Translations under genes and position numbers: made by a program
Notes under the pieces: generated by a model
What the model was told of the DNA's origin: nothing
The model's input: the letters and a program-made list of their open reading frames with translations, nothing else
Databases searched by the model: none
NCBI GenBank assembly: GCA_965222485.1
Contig: CBDCUC010000039.1
Span: forward strand, 992,001-1,056,000
Direction of reading: 5' to 3'
Length of the DNA: 64,000 bases
DNA from: CBDCUC01 sp965222485
GTDB taxonomy: Bacteria > Pseudomonadota > Alphaproteobacteria > Rhizobiales > Hyphomicrobiaceae
Shown: positions 1 to 8,165 of the stretch, piece by piece
Layout of the letters: each line of letters opens with the position of its first letter
Position numbering within the stretch: position 1 is the stretch's first letter

Positions 1-39
1 GTGGCCAAACCAATCGGTACGCCCAGGGGGAATTTGAAC

Positions 40-609
40 ATGGTAGCTCGTTCGAGTGTAATTCTAACGGTTGTTTCGGCTGCGATCCTGACAGCTGGAT
101 GCGCAAGCGACGGCGGATTATCGCTAAGCACCGGTGCATTGCCGGAACAAACAGCGGCCAAGCCGGCGGTGGACCCTGCATGCGCTACATTGGCTCAGAA
201 AATCGCAGCATTGCGTGCAGAGGGGACCGCCACGCGCGTCGAAAAAATCGCTGCCGGCAAATCGCCAACGGTAACGGTACAGCGCGCGGCGCTGGGCCGC
301 CTGACCGAACTCAACAAGGCCAACGCTGAGTTTCAAACCAAGTGCTCAAAGCACCCGATGACGGCTGCAGTACCTGCCGCCGCCGCAGCACCAGCCGCAG
401 CGGCAGCGCCGGCCAAAACCGCCGCAGCGGCCACAGCCGCAACGCAGTCGACGGCAGTCGCAAAAAATACCGTCGCAGCCGCAAAGGCAACTGCAGACAA
501 CGCGGCTAAGGCCACCGCGGATGCCGCAGCTAACACAGCCGCAAATGCAGCTAAGACCACTGCAGAAAAGGCAACGACAGCGGCGGCCAATGCCGCCACG
601 AAACAGTAA
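40..609 (+). CDS. Small lipoprotein with Ala/Lys-rich C-terminal tail
   Basis: Unrecognised envelope lipoprotein of about 189 residues. The ATG at 40 follows a purine-rich CAGGGGGAA site; the same frame is open to the window edge (GTG at 1), so a longer form is possible. The N-terminus is a lipoprotein signal with lipobox LTAGC (Cys21). A helical segment follows, bounded by two cysteines (about residues 48 and 102). The tail from about residue 107 is almost only Ala, Lys, Thr, Asp and Asn in heptad/11-mer-like blocks such as AAKATAD, resembling LEA-like or Ala-Lys amphipathic helices. The two-cysteine segment resembles that of the lipoprotein encoded about 500 bp downstream, so the two look like paralogues. 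Envelope location is predicted from the signal; the function is unknown. Confidence 0.65.
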   Translation: MVARSSVILTVVSAAILTAGCASDGGLSLSTGALPEQTAAKPAVDPACATLAQKIAALRAEGTATRVEKIAAGKSPTVTVQRAALGRLTELNKANAEFQTKCSKHPMTAAVPAAAAAPAAAAAPAKTAAAATAATQSTAVAKNTVAAAKATADNAAKATADAAANTAANAAKTTAEKATTAAANAATKQ

Positions 610-1103
610 ACTGCGATGACGTACTCCTATCTTGGCAACTTTTGAAATCCACAATAGTTGCGCGATTATCGCTGGCCGGCGGTTTTGCAAATAGCAAGGC
701 CGCCGGTACGTTTTTCGAGCCGATCACTGGCACGCCCTAAACTGCTGATGTGAAATATTGGAATACATTCTGTAAGATAGGCCGTGCACGGATTTGTGGG
801 GTAAAAGGCGGTTTTGCATTTGTCGATCGTTTGTCGGCCGCTCCCCTGGCCTGAGTCTGCCTTGATCTCATCTCACATCGGCATCGGTGCTTATGCGCCG
901 AAATTTCCACCCGTGGCGGCACCCAGTAGGAGGCCTCAGCCTTGCGCCGACCCAAGCCGGCCGCATATTTTGAGTTCGGCTAAGCTCACTGTGAGGTATT
1001 GCGGCAACACTCGTACGGCTAACACTTGCGAAGCAGGCGGCCCTGTGGTGAAAAAAGCGAACTTATTCTCTCACCCGAATACTCGAACGATGCGGAGGGC
1101 GCA
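610..1103. other. Intergenic gap, no gene seen
   Basis: This 494-bp stretch separates the two lipoprotein genes. Short open frames exist on both strands but none has a convincing ribosome-binding site or recognisable product. The only structure I see is the stem-loop at 676-715. Confidence 0.5.
676..715 (+). terminator. Probable terminator after first lipoprotein gene
   Basis: A 7-bp GC stem, CCGGCGG (676-682) with CCGCCGG (700-706), is followed after four bases by TTTTT (711-715). It lies about 70 bp downstream of the first lipoprotein gene. The loop is long (17 nt), so this is a moderate candidate. Confidence 0.4.
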
Positions 1104-1400
1104 GTGACGAGGGCACAAAGCGGCGGTTCCATTCTAAAATGTGTAGTGAGCCTGAGCGCTGCGGTCGCTTTGGCAGCATGCGCTGGCAATGCTGGGGGCG
1201 ACCCTGGCGCACGCCCACTGCCATATGGCCAGTCCTGCAAATCAGTGCGCGCAGAGCTGCGCCGGCTGGACGGCCGGGGCGTTCCAGCACTGGTCGAAGC
1301 TGCAAACGCAGGAAAGAGGCTGTCAGCCAAAAATCAGCAATTGGCAGATCGCTATAACCAGCTTCTGAACGACTACCTGGGCGCGCGTTGTCACGCTTGA
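1104..1400 (+). CDS. Small lipoprotein, paralogue of the upstream one
   Basis: Predicted 98-residue lipoprotein of unknown function. I chose GTG at 1104 because GGAGGG (1094-1099) lies four bases upstream and because this start gives a normal signal: polar N-region, hydrophobic stretch, lipobox ALAAC (Cys26). The mature part is short, with two cysteines (SCKSVR near its start, GARCHA at its end) enclosing about 50 mostly helical residues. The same Cys-helix-loop-helix-Cys layout occurs in the first gene of the window, which additionally has an Ala-rich tail. A strong terminator follows, so the gene is probably monocistronic. Confidence 0.65.
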   Translation: MTRAQSGGSILKCVVSLSAAVALAACAGNAGGDPGARPLPYGQSCKSVRAELRRLDGRGVPALVEAANAGKRLSAKNQQLADRYNQLLNDYLGARCHA

Positions 1401-1450
1401 CAATCTTTATTACGCCCGCCTCAACGCAATTGAGGCGCAGACAATTCACA

Positions 1451-1483
1451 AAAGGCTCCGATCGACTGATTGGAGCCTTTTTT
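1451..1483 (+). terminator. Rho-independent terminator
   Basis: Perfect 9-bp stem AAAGGCTCC (1451-1459) with GGAGCCTTT (1472-1480), 12-nt loop, running directly into a T-tract (1478-1483). It ends the small lipoprotein transcript before lpdA. Confidence 0.85.
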
Positions 1484-1619
1484 ATTGCTATCGAAGTGAG
1501 TATGCCATCGTGTAATCTGGCTATTTATAAGGTAATCGACACACTGGCGTGTGGCGTTACTAGGACGGGCTGCGTACGCCCGAACAACCCAAGCGAACAT
1601 TGAGCCAAGCATCAAACTC

Positions 1620-3101
1620 ATGAGCGACCAAACTGCAGGGCCCGTCTATGACGTCGTCATTGTCGGCGCTGGTCCTGGCGGCTATGTGGCCGCTATCCGC
1701 GCAAGCCAACTGGGACTCAAGACCGCTGTCGTCGAACGAGAGCACCTCGGCGGCATCTGTTTGAACTGGGGTTGCATTCCAACGAAGGCACTACTGCGGT
1801 CTGCCGAAGTCTATCACCTCGTACAATCCGCCGATGAGTACGGTGTAAAAGTCGGAGGCAACATCGAGCCCGACGCAGCCGGTATGGTTGCTCGTTCGCG
1901 TGCGGTTTCCTCCGGCCTTGGGCGCGGTGTTGCTTACCTGCTGCAAAAGAACAATGTCGACGTCATCTGGGGCGAGGCAACCATTACAAAACCGCCAAGC
2001 CCTTCACAGAGAAAACCAGGCTACATAACGGTTGCGGCGACGACGAAGCCACCGCAACTTCCGAAATCATCGAAACCATCCAAAGCTTTGGGGCCTGGGG
2101 ACTATGCCGCAAACGCAATCATCGTTGCCACCGGAGCCGCACCGCGCATCCTGCCTGGGCTTGAACCGGACGGTAAAACGATCTGGACCTACTTTGATGC
2201 CATGCGGCCAAAACAGATCCCCGCTTCGCTATTGATTATTGGCTCCGGCGCCATCGGCGTGGAATTTGCCTCGTTCTATCGAACGCTTGGCAGTCAGGTG
2301 ACGATCGTCGAGGCCGAACCTGCCATTCTGCCCGCTGAGGACGAAGAGATTTCGACGCTTGCCCACAAGGCGTTCGAACGCCAGGGCATGACAATCCTAA
2401 CGGCTACGACTGTGACGTCAGCAACCAAAAGCAACAATGCAATCGTCGCAGATCTATCGTCAGCGAGAGGTACAAGACAAAAAATCAAGGCTGATTGTCT
2501 GATATCGGCCGTTGGTGTCGTCGCCAACACCGCCGGCCTGGGCTTGGAACAACTCGGCGTCGAACTTGAGCACGGCACGATCCGAACGACGGGAGCGGGT
2601 CGCACGAATATTGATGGCATATATGCCATCGGTGATGTTGCCGGCCCGCCCATGCTTGCACATAAAGCCGAACATGAAGGTGTTGCATGCGTCGAGATGA
2701 TTGCGGGCCACGCAGACCATGTACTGGACCGGTCGCAAATACCCGGATGTACCTATAGCAGGCCCCAAATCGCCAGCGTCGGCATGACGCAAAAACAGGC
2801 CGAAGCTGCCGGCCATTCCACCAACATTGGGCGTTTTCCGTTTTCAGCAAATGGCAAGGCGCTCGCCATGGGCGAAACTGATGGGCTCATAAAGACCATT
2901 TTCGATGCAAACACCGGTGAGCTCTTGGGTGCGCACTTGATCGGCTCGGAAGTCACCGAACTGATCCAGGGATTTGTGGTAGCGATGCAACTCGAGACCA
3001 CAGAAGAAGATCTGATGCGCACGATTTTTCCGCATCCAACTTTGAGCGAGATGATGCACGAAAGTGTGTTAAACGCTTATGCTCGCGCCATTCATATATA
3101 G
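1620..3101 (+). CDS. lpdA: Dihydrolipoyl dehydrogenase (E3)
   Basis: FAD-dependent E3 component of 2-oxoacid dehydrogenase complexes (or of the glycine cleavage system). It re-oxidises dihydrolipoamide with NAD+ in the cytoplasm. About 493 residues from ATG 1620. Visible motifs: FAD dinucleotide-binding GAGPGGYVAA at the N-terminus; redox-active disulfide in GGICLNWGCIPTKAL; NAD-binding GSGAIGVEFASFY mid-protein; second FAD contact YAIGDVAGPPMLAHKA; and the C-terminal dimer motif FPHPTLSEMMHE carrying the catalytic His-Glu pair. A proline/lysine-rich insertion between the FAD motif and the NAD domain (about residues 122-160) lengthens it compared with the common 465-residue form. The ATG has no clear Shine-Dalgarno. 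lipA, which makes the lipoyl cofactor, lies 1 kb downstream. Which E2 it serves cannot be read from this window. Confidence 0.95.
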   Translation: MSDQTAGPVYDVVIVGAGPGGYVAAIRASQLGLKTAVVEREHLGGICLNWGCIPTKALLRSAEVYHLVQSADEYGVKVGGNIEPDAAGMVARSRAVSSGLGRGVAYLLQKNNVDVIWGEATITKPPSPSQRKPGYITVAATTKPPQLPKSSKPSKALGPGDYAANAIIVATGAAPRILPGLEPDGKTIWTYFDAMRPKQIPASLLIIGSGAIGVEFASFYRTLGSQVTIVEAEPAILPAEDEEISTLAHKAFERQGMTILTATTVTSATKSNNAIVADLSSARGTRQKIKADCLISAVGVVANTAGLGLEQLGVELEHGTIRTTGAGRTNIDGIYAIGDVAGPPMLAHKAEHEGVACVEMIAGHADHVLDRSQIPGCTYSRPQIASVGMTQKQAEAAGHSTNIGRFPFSANGKALAMGETDGLIKTIFDANTGELLGAHLIGSEVTELIQGFVVAMQLETTEEDLMRTIFPHPTLSEMMHESVLNAYARAIHI

Positions 3102-3236
3102 CCGTCCCCAACGTCCCCAGCTTCTGATCCACAGCTGAGCCTTACTGCGCTGTTTCGGTTTCAATCCCTCATTTGATACAGTTCGTACGTTCAGAGCGAT
3201 ATAATAATCCATTGGAATCAAAAGGGGAGACAGGCA

Positions 3237-3491
3237 ATGAACGAACAAACAAAGACCATTCTTGTATTCGCGCTCATCGGACTCATAGCTGGCTGGCTTG
3301 CCTCGTTGGTCGTTGGGGGCGGGGGGCTCCTCAGCTATCTCGTCAGCGGTGTCATAGGCGCTTTCGTCGGCGGCTACGTACTCAGCGCCCTCGGCGTCAA
3401 TCTTGGAATCAAGAATCCGCTGGCCTCGCAGATCATAACCGCAACCATTGGTGCAATTATTGTCGTCGTACTTGCACGTTTGATCGTGTAA
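3237..3491 (+). CDS. GlsB/YeaQ/YmgE family small membrane protein (copy 1)
   Basis: 84-residue integral inner-membrane protein of the transglycosylase-associated (GlsB/YeaQ/YmgE) family. The family is stress-associated and its molecular role is not established. Three hydrophobic segments are visible (about 8-27, 33-53 and 64-83). They carry the glycine-rich family signature AGWLASLVVGGGG, then GVIGAFVGGYVL, and the terminal ATIGAIIVVVLARLI. GGGGAG lies nine bases before the ATG. The next gene encodes a clear paralogue, so this is a tandem duplication. Confidence 0.85.
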   Translation: MNEQTKTILVFALIGLIAGWLASLVVGGGGLLSYLVSGVIGAFVGGYVLSALGVNLGIKNPLASQIITATIGAIIVVVLARLIV

Positions 3492-3678
3492 GACAGCTAC
3501 GGCCTTTTTGCCCCCGCAGCTGCCATCGAACTGCGCTTTGGTTCACTAATTCATCGGTAGGCGGAAGGCTGACCAAACAATCTCGGTGCCAAACAGGACC
3601 GGGATGAGGGAGAACTCGGCGGCGTGCCAATAATGCAAACCGGCATCCGCTACCAAAACATTTAGGGGAGTTTGAGTT

Positions 3679-3969
3679 ATGGACCTGGCTATGATCGAGC
3701 CTTACACGCCATGGATCGTCCTTGTGGTCACCGGCATTATCGCTGGTTGGTTGGCCGGACTTATTGTTGGCGGTGGCGGGCTTATCCGCAACCTGATCGT
3801 CGGAATTATCGGCGCTGTTGTTGGCGGCTTTCTCGTCAACTCCGGGATTCTCCAACTGCCCGGCGCCATAACCAGCATCACCGATCCCATTCCTTATGGA
3901 ACCCAGATCTTGGTGGCGGCGATTGGTGCGATCATTGTTGTACTGCTTGCACGCGTAATACTGCGCTAA
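3679..3969 (+). CDS. GlsB/YeaQ/YmgE family small membrane protein (copy 2)
   Basis: 96-residue paralogue of the preceding gene. It has the same three-helix layout and signature (AGWLAGLIVGGGG, GIIGAVVGGFLV, AAIGAIIVVLLARVIL). Between helices 2 and 3 it has a slightly longer loop (LPGAITSITDPIPYG). AGGGGAG (3663-3669) gives a good ribosome-binding site for ATG 3679. The 187-bp gap between the two copies shows no clear terminator, so they may share a transcript. The function is inferred only from family membership. Confidence 0.85.
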   Translation: MDLAMIEPYTPWIVLVVTGIIAGWLAGLIVGGGGLIRNLIVGIIGAVVGGFLVNSGILQLPGAITSITDPIPYGTQILVAAIGAIIVVLLARVILR

Positions 3970-4137
3970 AGCCTGCTGCATGACGACGTATTCGAGATTT
4001 TAATGCTTGGGAGCGTTGTTTCGCCGTGCCCAGGGCGGATATGCTCGTTTGAAGGCACAAAAAACTTGTCCTGTCGGCCTGCAAACGGCTATGGCAACAT
4101 ATGACCTCCGCAATGCCGCGGCCGACAGGAGCTCTGA

Positions 4138-5109
4138 GTGTCTCTAACTGATAAACCATCCGACGCGTCTCGCCACGAGATAACCCCGGTAGTTCGTCAT
4201 CCGGAAAAGGCTGCACGTCCCGACACTCCCGTACAGCGCAAACCGCATTGGATCAGAGTCAAGGCGTCTTCGTCAGCCCAGTTCGCACGCACGAACGAAA
4301 TCGTTCGCGAAAATCGCCTTAGCACGGTTTGTGAAGAAGCAGGCTGCCCTAACATTGGCGAGTGCTGGACGAAGCGCCATGCCACGTTCATGATCATGGG
4401 CGAAATCTGCACGAGAGCCTGCGCATTCTGCAACGTTCGCACCGGGCTTCCTCACGCTCTGGACAAGACAGAACCGGAACGTGTTGCTAAAGCCGTTTCC
4501 GATTTGAAACTACGCCATGTCGTAATCACATCCGTCGACCGTGACGATCTCGCCGATGGCGGTGCGGCTCACTTTGCCGCCGTAATCAACGCCATCCGTG
4601 ATCGAAACCCCAAAACGACCATTGAAGTTCTCACCCCCGATTTTCTTCGCAAGCAAGGTGCACTGGAAATCGTGTTGTCTGCGAGACCGGATGTCTTCAA
4701 CCACAATTTGGAAACTGTACCCGGGCTCTACCTCCAAATCCGGCCGGGCGCACGCTACTTCCATTCGTTGCGTCTGCTGCAACAAGCAAAAGAGGAAAGC
4801 GGCGACGTCTTCACCAAGTCGGGGATCATGGTTGGTTTGGGTGAAACACGCGAGGAGATCCTGCAGGTGATGGATGACCTTCGCGCTGCCGACGTGGATT
4901 TTCTCACCATCGGTCAATATCTGCAGCCGACCCGTAAACACGCCGAAGTCAAACGCTACATGCCGCCTGAGGAATTCGACGATCTTCAGAGAATAGCGCG
5001 CGCGAAAGGCTTTCTGATGGTTGCCGCGAGCCCATTCACGCGATCATCCTACCATGCCGACAGCGATTTCCAGGCCCTGCGCGAAGCCCGTCGTTCCCGC
5101 GACCAATAG
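4138..5109 (+). CDS. lipA: Lipoyl synthase
   Basis: Radical SAM enzyme that inserts two sulfur atoms into the octanoyl chain carried on E2 or GcvH lipoyl domains. 323 residues, starting at GTG 4138 with CAGGAG six bases upstream. The auxiliary 4Fe-4S cluster ligands are in CEEAGCPNIGEC, the radical SAM CxxxCxxC is CTRACAFC, and the C-terminal serine ligand of the auxiliary cluster lies in the RSSYHAD region. All ligands are present, so the enzyme should be active. ratA follows at about 130 bp, the arrangement usual in alphaproteobacteria. Confidence 0.97.
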   Translation: MSLTDKPSDASRHEITPVVRHPEKAARPDTPVQRKPHWIRVKASSSAQFARTNEIVRENRLSTVCEEAGCPNIGECWTKRHATFMIMGEICTRACAFCNVRTGLPHALDKTEPERVAKAVSDLKLRHVVITSVDRDDLADGGAAHFAAVINAIRDRNPKTTIEVLTPDFLRKQGALEIVLSARPDVFNHNLETVPGLYLQIRPGARYFHSLRLLQQAKEESGDVFTKSGIMVGLGETREEILQVMDDLRAADVDFLTIGQYLQPTRKHAEVKRYMPPEEFDDLQRIARAKGFLMVAASPFTRSSYHADSDFQALREARRSRDQ

Positions 5110-5241
5110 CAACGCAATTAGAGCCTGTTGCATTAAGAAGGCGCAAAACCGATATGGCGAGCAGTCGTCACGCCCGCACGCGCAACAACACATCCAACGC
5201 TAACTTGGATTGAATACCGCATAAGGCCATTGCACGAACCC

Positions 5242-5730
5242 ATGCCAGAATTTTCCGTTCAACATCCGGTCGCATACAGCACCCGGCAAATGTATGACTT
5301 GGTGGCCGATGTCGAACGCTACCCAGAGTTTCTACCGCTGTGCGACAGCCTGACGGTGCACGAAAGCCGCCAATTGGAAAATGGCAATACCGAGCTCATC
5401 GCAACAATGGGCGTCGGCTACAAAACCATTTCGGAGCAGTTCACGACGCGTGTAACTTTGCAGCGTGATGAGTTGCGTATTCTGGTCGAATACCTGGACG
5501 GCCCTTTCCATCATCTCCACAATCGTTGGCACTTTGTACCGAAGAAAAATACAGCCGACGGTTCAATCGTCGACTTCCATATCGAGTATGAATTCAAATC
5601 AACAATGCTGCGCATACTGATGGGCGCCCTGTTCGACAAGGCCTTTCGGCGCTTTGCCCAGAGCTTTGAGGACCGCGCCCGTCAGATCTACGGCAAAGCG
5701 GATCAGATCGGCCGCGTGGTCACTCCATGA
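5242..5730 (+). CDS. ratA: RatA/Coq10-like START-domain protein
   Basis: Small START-fold (polyketide cyclase/COQ10) protein of about 162 residues. Alphaproteobacterial members resemble mitochondrial Coq10, which binds ubiquinone and aids respiration; enterobacterial RatA was described as a ribosome-association toxin. Diagnostic stretches are YDLVADVERYPEFLPLC at the N-terminus and VDFHIEYEFKSTMLRILMG with the terminal amphipathic helix FDKAFRRFAQSFEDRA. ATG 5242 was preferred over an in-frame TTG at 5230, because MPEFSVQHPV is where the family normally begins. It sits directly after lipA; a Coq10-like role seems likelier than a toxin role. Confidence 0.85.
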   Translation: MPEFSVQHPVAYSTRQMYDLVADVERYPEFLPLCDSLTVHESRQLENGNTELIATMGVGYKTISEQFTTRVTLQRDELRILVEYLDGPFHHLHNRWHFVPKKNTADGSIVDFHIEYEFKSTMLRILMGALFDKAFRRFAQSFEDRARQIYGKADQIGRVVTP

Positions 5731-5766
5731 TCCTGCGAAAGGCCGCAGCCCCCGACAACCACAAGA

Positions 5767-6630
5767 TTAGTCAATCTCCGGTTCTTCTTCATCGGAAGGC
5801 GGTGGAGGAGGGGGGGCTGCTGGTGGTGGCACTGGCGGCACCACATCGAGTGTAACGAAGTCCGGCACGCGATTAGCAGGGTCGTCTTCGCGATGTCGCC
5901 TGATCAAAGACTTGGATGGATCGGCGCCCAAGTAGAAACGAATGCCACCCGTAATGCGGTCCAAATCGCTGTCACCAAACTGACCGGAAACAAATACAGA
6001 ATGACTGCCGAGTTGCGATGCGAAGAGGTATTCAGCTTCAGCCCGGCCCAAGCTCTCCTCGGCAACATAGCGATAGCCGCCCGAAATTCTGAAATTGTCG
6101 GTCAAGTAATAGGCAACATCTGCAATTGCAAATAAATGCTCGTCGTCATCCTGAAAGACATCCAATCCACCGATTTGATTAGGCACGTCGATGCCTTCCA
6201 CGCCGATCAACCCTTCAACCGAAACCCGGCCAAGGTAAAGCTCGACTTCTCCGGCAACCCGCCAGATATCGATGTCATCCCAAGTGTGATAGCTGGCATA
6301 GACGCCTAACAGGTAGCTCGCCGGATCTCGGCGGAAAAGGTGGACCGCACCACCCCCTAGCGTCTCGCCATCAATCGATCCCAGCGCGCCATCAAATTGC
6401 ACCCCGTAGGAATGCGCAATCGGCATTGAAAGGCTTCCCAAACCGAGAACGCCCTCATCATCATACAAATGTCCGCCTTCAACGCTCGCCTTGGCATTGA
6501 CGCCAGAAACTGCAGGCAGTCCACCAACGCCCGAAATATCCCCCGCCAAAGCGGGCGACATCAGGATCGATGTGGCCAGAACAGTTATTGCAATGCGCAA
6601 TTCAAGCGTCCCGTAGATAGAAATAAGCAC
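5767..6630 (-). CDS. Putative outer-membrane beta-barrel protein with Pro-rich acidic tail
   Basis: Secreted protein of up to 287 residues that I do not recognise. A Sec signal ends at SPALA-GD. The body alternates short amphipathic strands and turns (SYLLGVYASYHTW, VEGLIGVEGI, FRISGGYRYVAEE, GGIRFYLG), as in an outer-membrane barrel of 8-10 strands. After the last strand comes an unusual tail of about 40 residues: a basic patch, then PPVPPPAAPPPPPP and the acidic end SDEEEPEID. The usual C-terminal aromatic beta-signal is therefore not at the end. Start: GTG 6630 gives a long N-region; a TTG at 6600 preceded by GGGACG would give a tidier signal peptide. It is convergent with ratA and sits between conserved genes like a lineage-specific insertion. 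Confidence 0.65.
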   Translation of the reverse strand: MLISIYGTLELRIAITVLATSILMSPALAGDISGVGGLPAVSGVNAKASVEGGHLYDDEGVLGLGSLSMPIAHSYGVQFDGALGSIDGETLGGGAVHLFRRDPASYLLGVYASYHTWDDIDIWRVAGEVELYLGRVSVEGLIGVEGIDVPNQIGGLDVFQDDDEHLFAIADVAYYLTDNFRISGGYRYVAEESLGRAEAEYLFASQLGSHSVFVSGQFGDSDLDRITGGIRFYLGADPSKSLIRRHREDDPANRVPDFVTLDVVPPVPPPAAPPPPPPSDEEEPEID

Positions 6631-6780
6631 CTAATCAGTAACTTATGATAGCTAAGTTGCCAGTGATTGCGAGCTTGAACGGGTTACAGAACTGACATCC
6701 CGAAATGAACGTTGCTCATTTGCCACGAAGTGCATGCAGTGGCGCCACAACCCCGTCAACGCGGCGAGCGGCAAGTTCGC

Positions 6781-7287
6781 TCAGCCGGATGCGCCACTGC
6801 CCAAAAGCTCACGGCAAAGCGTAATCGATTCCTGCAATGCCTTCAGGCGAACCCGCTCCCGTCCGACATCCCCGCACAACAGCCGCACCTGACGTGCGCC
6901 ACCACTGCGCTGGCGAGCATGTAGGAAAACGAGCCCCACAGGTTTTTCTCCAGTGCCGCCACCCGGCCCCGCGATCCCTGTAATCGCAACGCTCACATCG
7001 ACATCGCCTGCGGCCAGAGCCCCGGCAGCCATTGCTTCCGCCGCCTGCGCACTTACGGCACCGTGTGTTTCAAGAATGTCTGCGGGAACTGCAAGCATTT
7101 TCATTTTTGCTGCATTTGAATAAGTCACAAAACCGCACATAACGACATCAGATGATCCGGGAATTTCAGTTAGCAGGCCGGCGAGCAGGCCGCCGGTGCA
7201 GCTTTCCGCACTCGCAAATGTCAAGTGTCTTTCGCGCAGGGCTTGAAGAAGCGATGAGGCTTGTGATTTTAGCTCGTTGGAAAACAT
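6781..7287 (-). CDS. cinA: CinA C-terminal domain protein, nicotinamide-nucleotide amidase
   Basis: Stand-alone CinA C-terminal domain (PncC type), 168 residues, predicted to deamidate nicotinamide mononucleotide to nicotinate mononucleotide in NAD recycling. Hallmarks are ASAESCTGGLLAGLLTEIPG near the N-terminus, the GFVTYSNAAKM strand, the helix HGAVSAQAAEAMA, and AITGIAGPGGGTGEKPVG in the core. I chose ATG 7287, preceded by AGGCGG at seven bases; a TTG 18 bases further up is in frame. The protein lacks the N-terminal molybdopterin-binding-like half found in full-length CinA, which is normal in this group. ispDF and ratA neighbours match the conserved alphaproteobacterial order. Confidence 0.92.
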   Translation of the reverse strand: MFSNELKSQASSLLQALRERHLTFASAESCTGGLLAGLLTEIPGSSDVVMCGFVTYSNAAKMKMLAVPADILETHGAVSAQAAEAMAAGALAAGDVDVSVAITGIAGPGGGTGEKPVGLVFLHARQRSGGARQVRLLCGDVGRERVRLKALQESITLCRELLGSGASG

Positions 7288-7352
7288 GAACACACCGCCT
7301 GACAACTAAACGAAACTTGGGACTTAGAGCCAACATCCAACTGGTGGTTGCC

Positions 7353-7388
7353 ACAAAAAACAAGAGACGCGCTGGGCAGGCGCGTCTC
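7353..7388 (-). terminator. Rho-independent terminator of the marR gene
   Basis: Read on the minus strand, a perfect 9-bp stem (GAGACGCGC with GCGCGTCTC, 7364-7372 and 7380-7388) is followed by TTGTTTTTTG. It lies about 65 bp downstream of the MarR-type gene and before cinA. Confidence 0.8.
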
Positions 7389-7452
7389 TAAGTGGTCTTG
7401 TAAAGAGAGAGAGGTTTTGCCAACGGCTCTTGGCCGACGACAAGATTAGGCC

Positions 7453-7941
7453 TCAGGCAGCTACAAGTTTCTCCGCCTGAGCAAGGAGACCATCAAGCAC
7501 TTCGCGGCTTTCGTGTCCCATAGCGACAGTGGCGCGTTGCTGTGCGTCCTGCCAAACCGGATATGCTTCGCGCAACACATCGCGACCCTTCTGGGTGAGA
7601 TGCAGGCCTCGGCCCCGCCGTCCAGCAGGCGGATCCATAATAATATGGCCCAGCGCAAGAAGCCTTTTCAGATTGCGTGATAGCGTCGATTTCTCGATGT
7701 CCAGCTCCTGTCCGATCTCCACGGCGGTGATACCGTCGCGAGAAGCGAGCTGAGCCAGCAGAGTGTACTGACTTGCAGTAATCCCGAGCGGACGCATAGC
7801 GTCATCGTAAACCCGTGTGACGATACGCGACAGTTGGCGGACGCGGGTTGCCAAGCACATAGACGCTGTGCTGGAGGCGATTTCACCCATATTGTCGTTG
7901 TCATTAGGCTGCCGCTCGAGCGTCTGGGTCATCCCTTCCAT
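7453..7941 (-). CDS. MarR-family transcriptional regulator
   Basis: 162-residue winged-helix DNA-binding protein of the MarR family, expected to act as a dimer on a palindromic operator. The layout is typical: N-terminal dimerisation helix (MCLATRVRQLSRIVTRVYDDAM), then PLGITASQYTLLAQLA. The recognition helix region is ITAVEIGQELDIEKSTLSRNL, and the wing is DPPAGRRGRGLHLTQKG. A C-terminal helix completes the dimer interface. The ligand and targets are unknown; no divergently transcribed partner lies next to it. ATG 7941 has GGGGAC upstream; ATG 7932 is a nearby alternative. It is ended by the hairpin at 7353-7388. Confidence 0.88.
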   Translation of the reverse strand: MEGMTQTLERQPNDNDNMGEIASSTASMCLATRVRQLSRIVTRVYDDAMRPLGITASQYTLLAQLASRDGITAVEIGQELDIEKSTLSRNLKRLLALGHIIMDPPAGRRGRGLHLTQKGRDVLREAYPVWQDAQQRATVAMGHESREVLDGLLAQAEKLVAA

Positions 7942-8165
7942 GTCGTCGTCCCCATATCGCGTCGTCTATCGAGGCGCATCGCTTTTGGCCATACAACCCC
8001 ATCCACATAACTGATGCCGCGATTCTGATGCGAGGGTCAATCTTTACTGCACTCTTCCTGCCAGCAAGCGGCAACTAAAACTCACACAGTGCTTATACAA
8101 TGCAGAAATTTGCCGCCCACGCACGCAAAATTCAACAAATGGGCGGGTTATTTCGAGGCGCCTTA

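Noticed and set aside
370..606. Ala-codon-rich direct repeats as a possible CRISPR or minisatellite
   Set aside because: The repeats are degenerate and in frame with the lipoprotein gene; no spacer structure.
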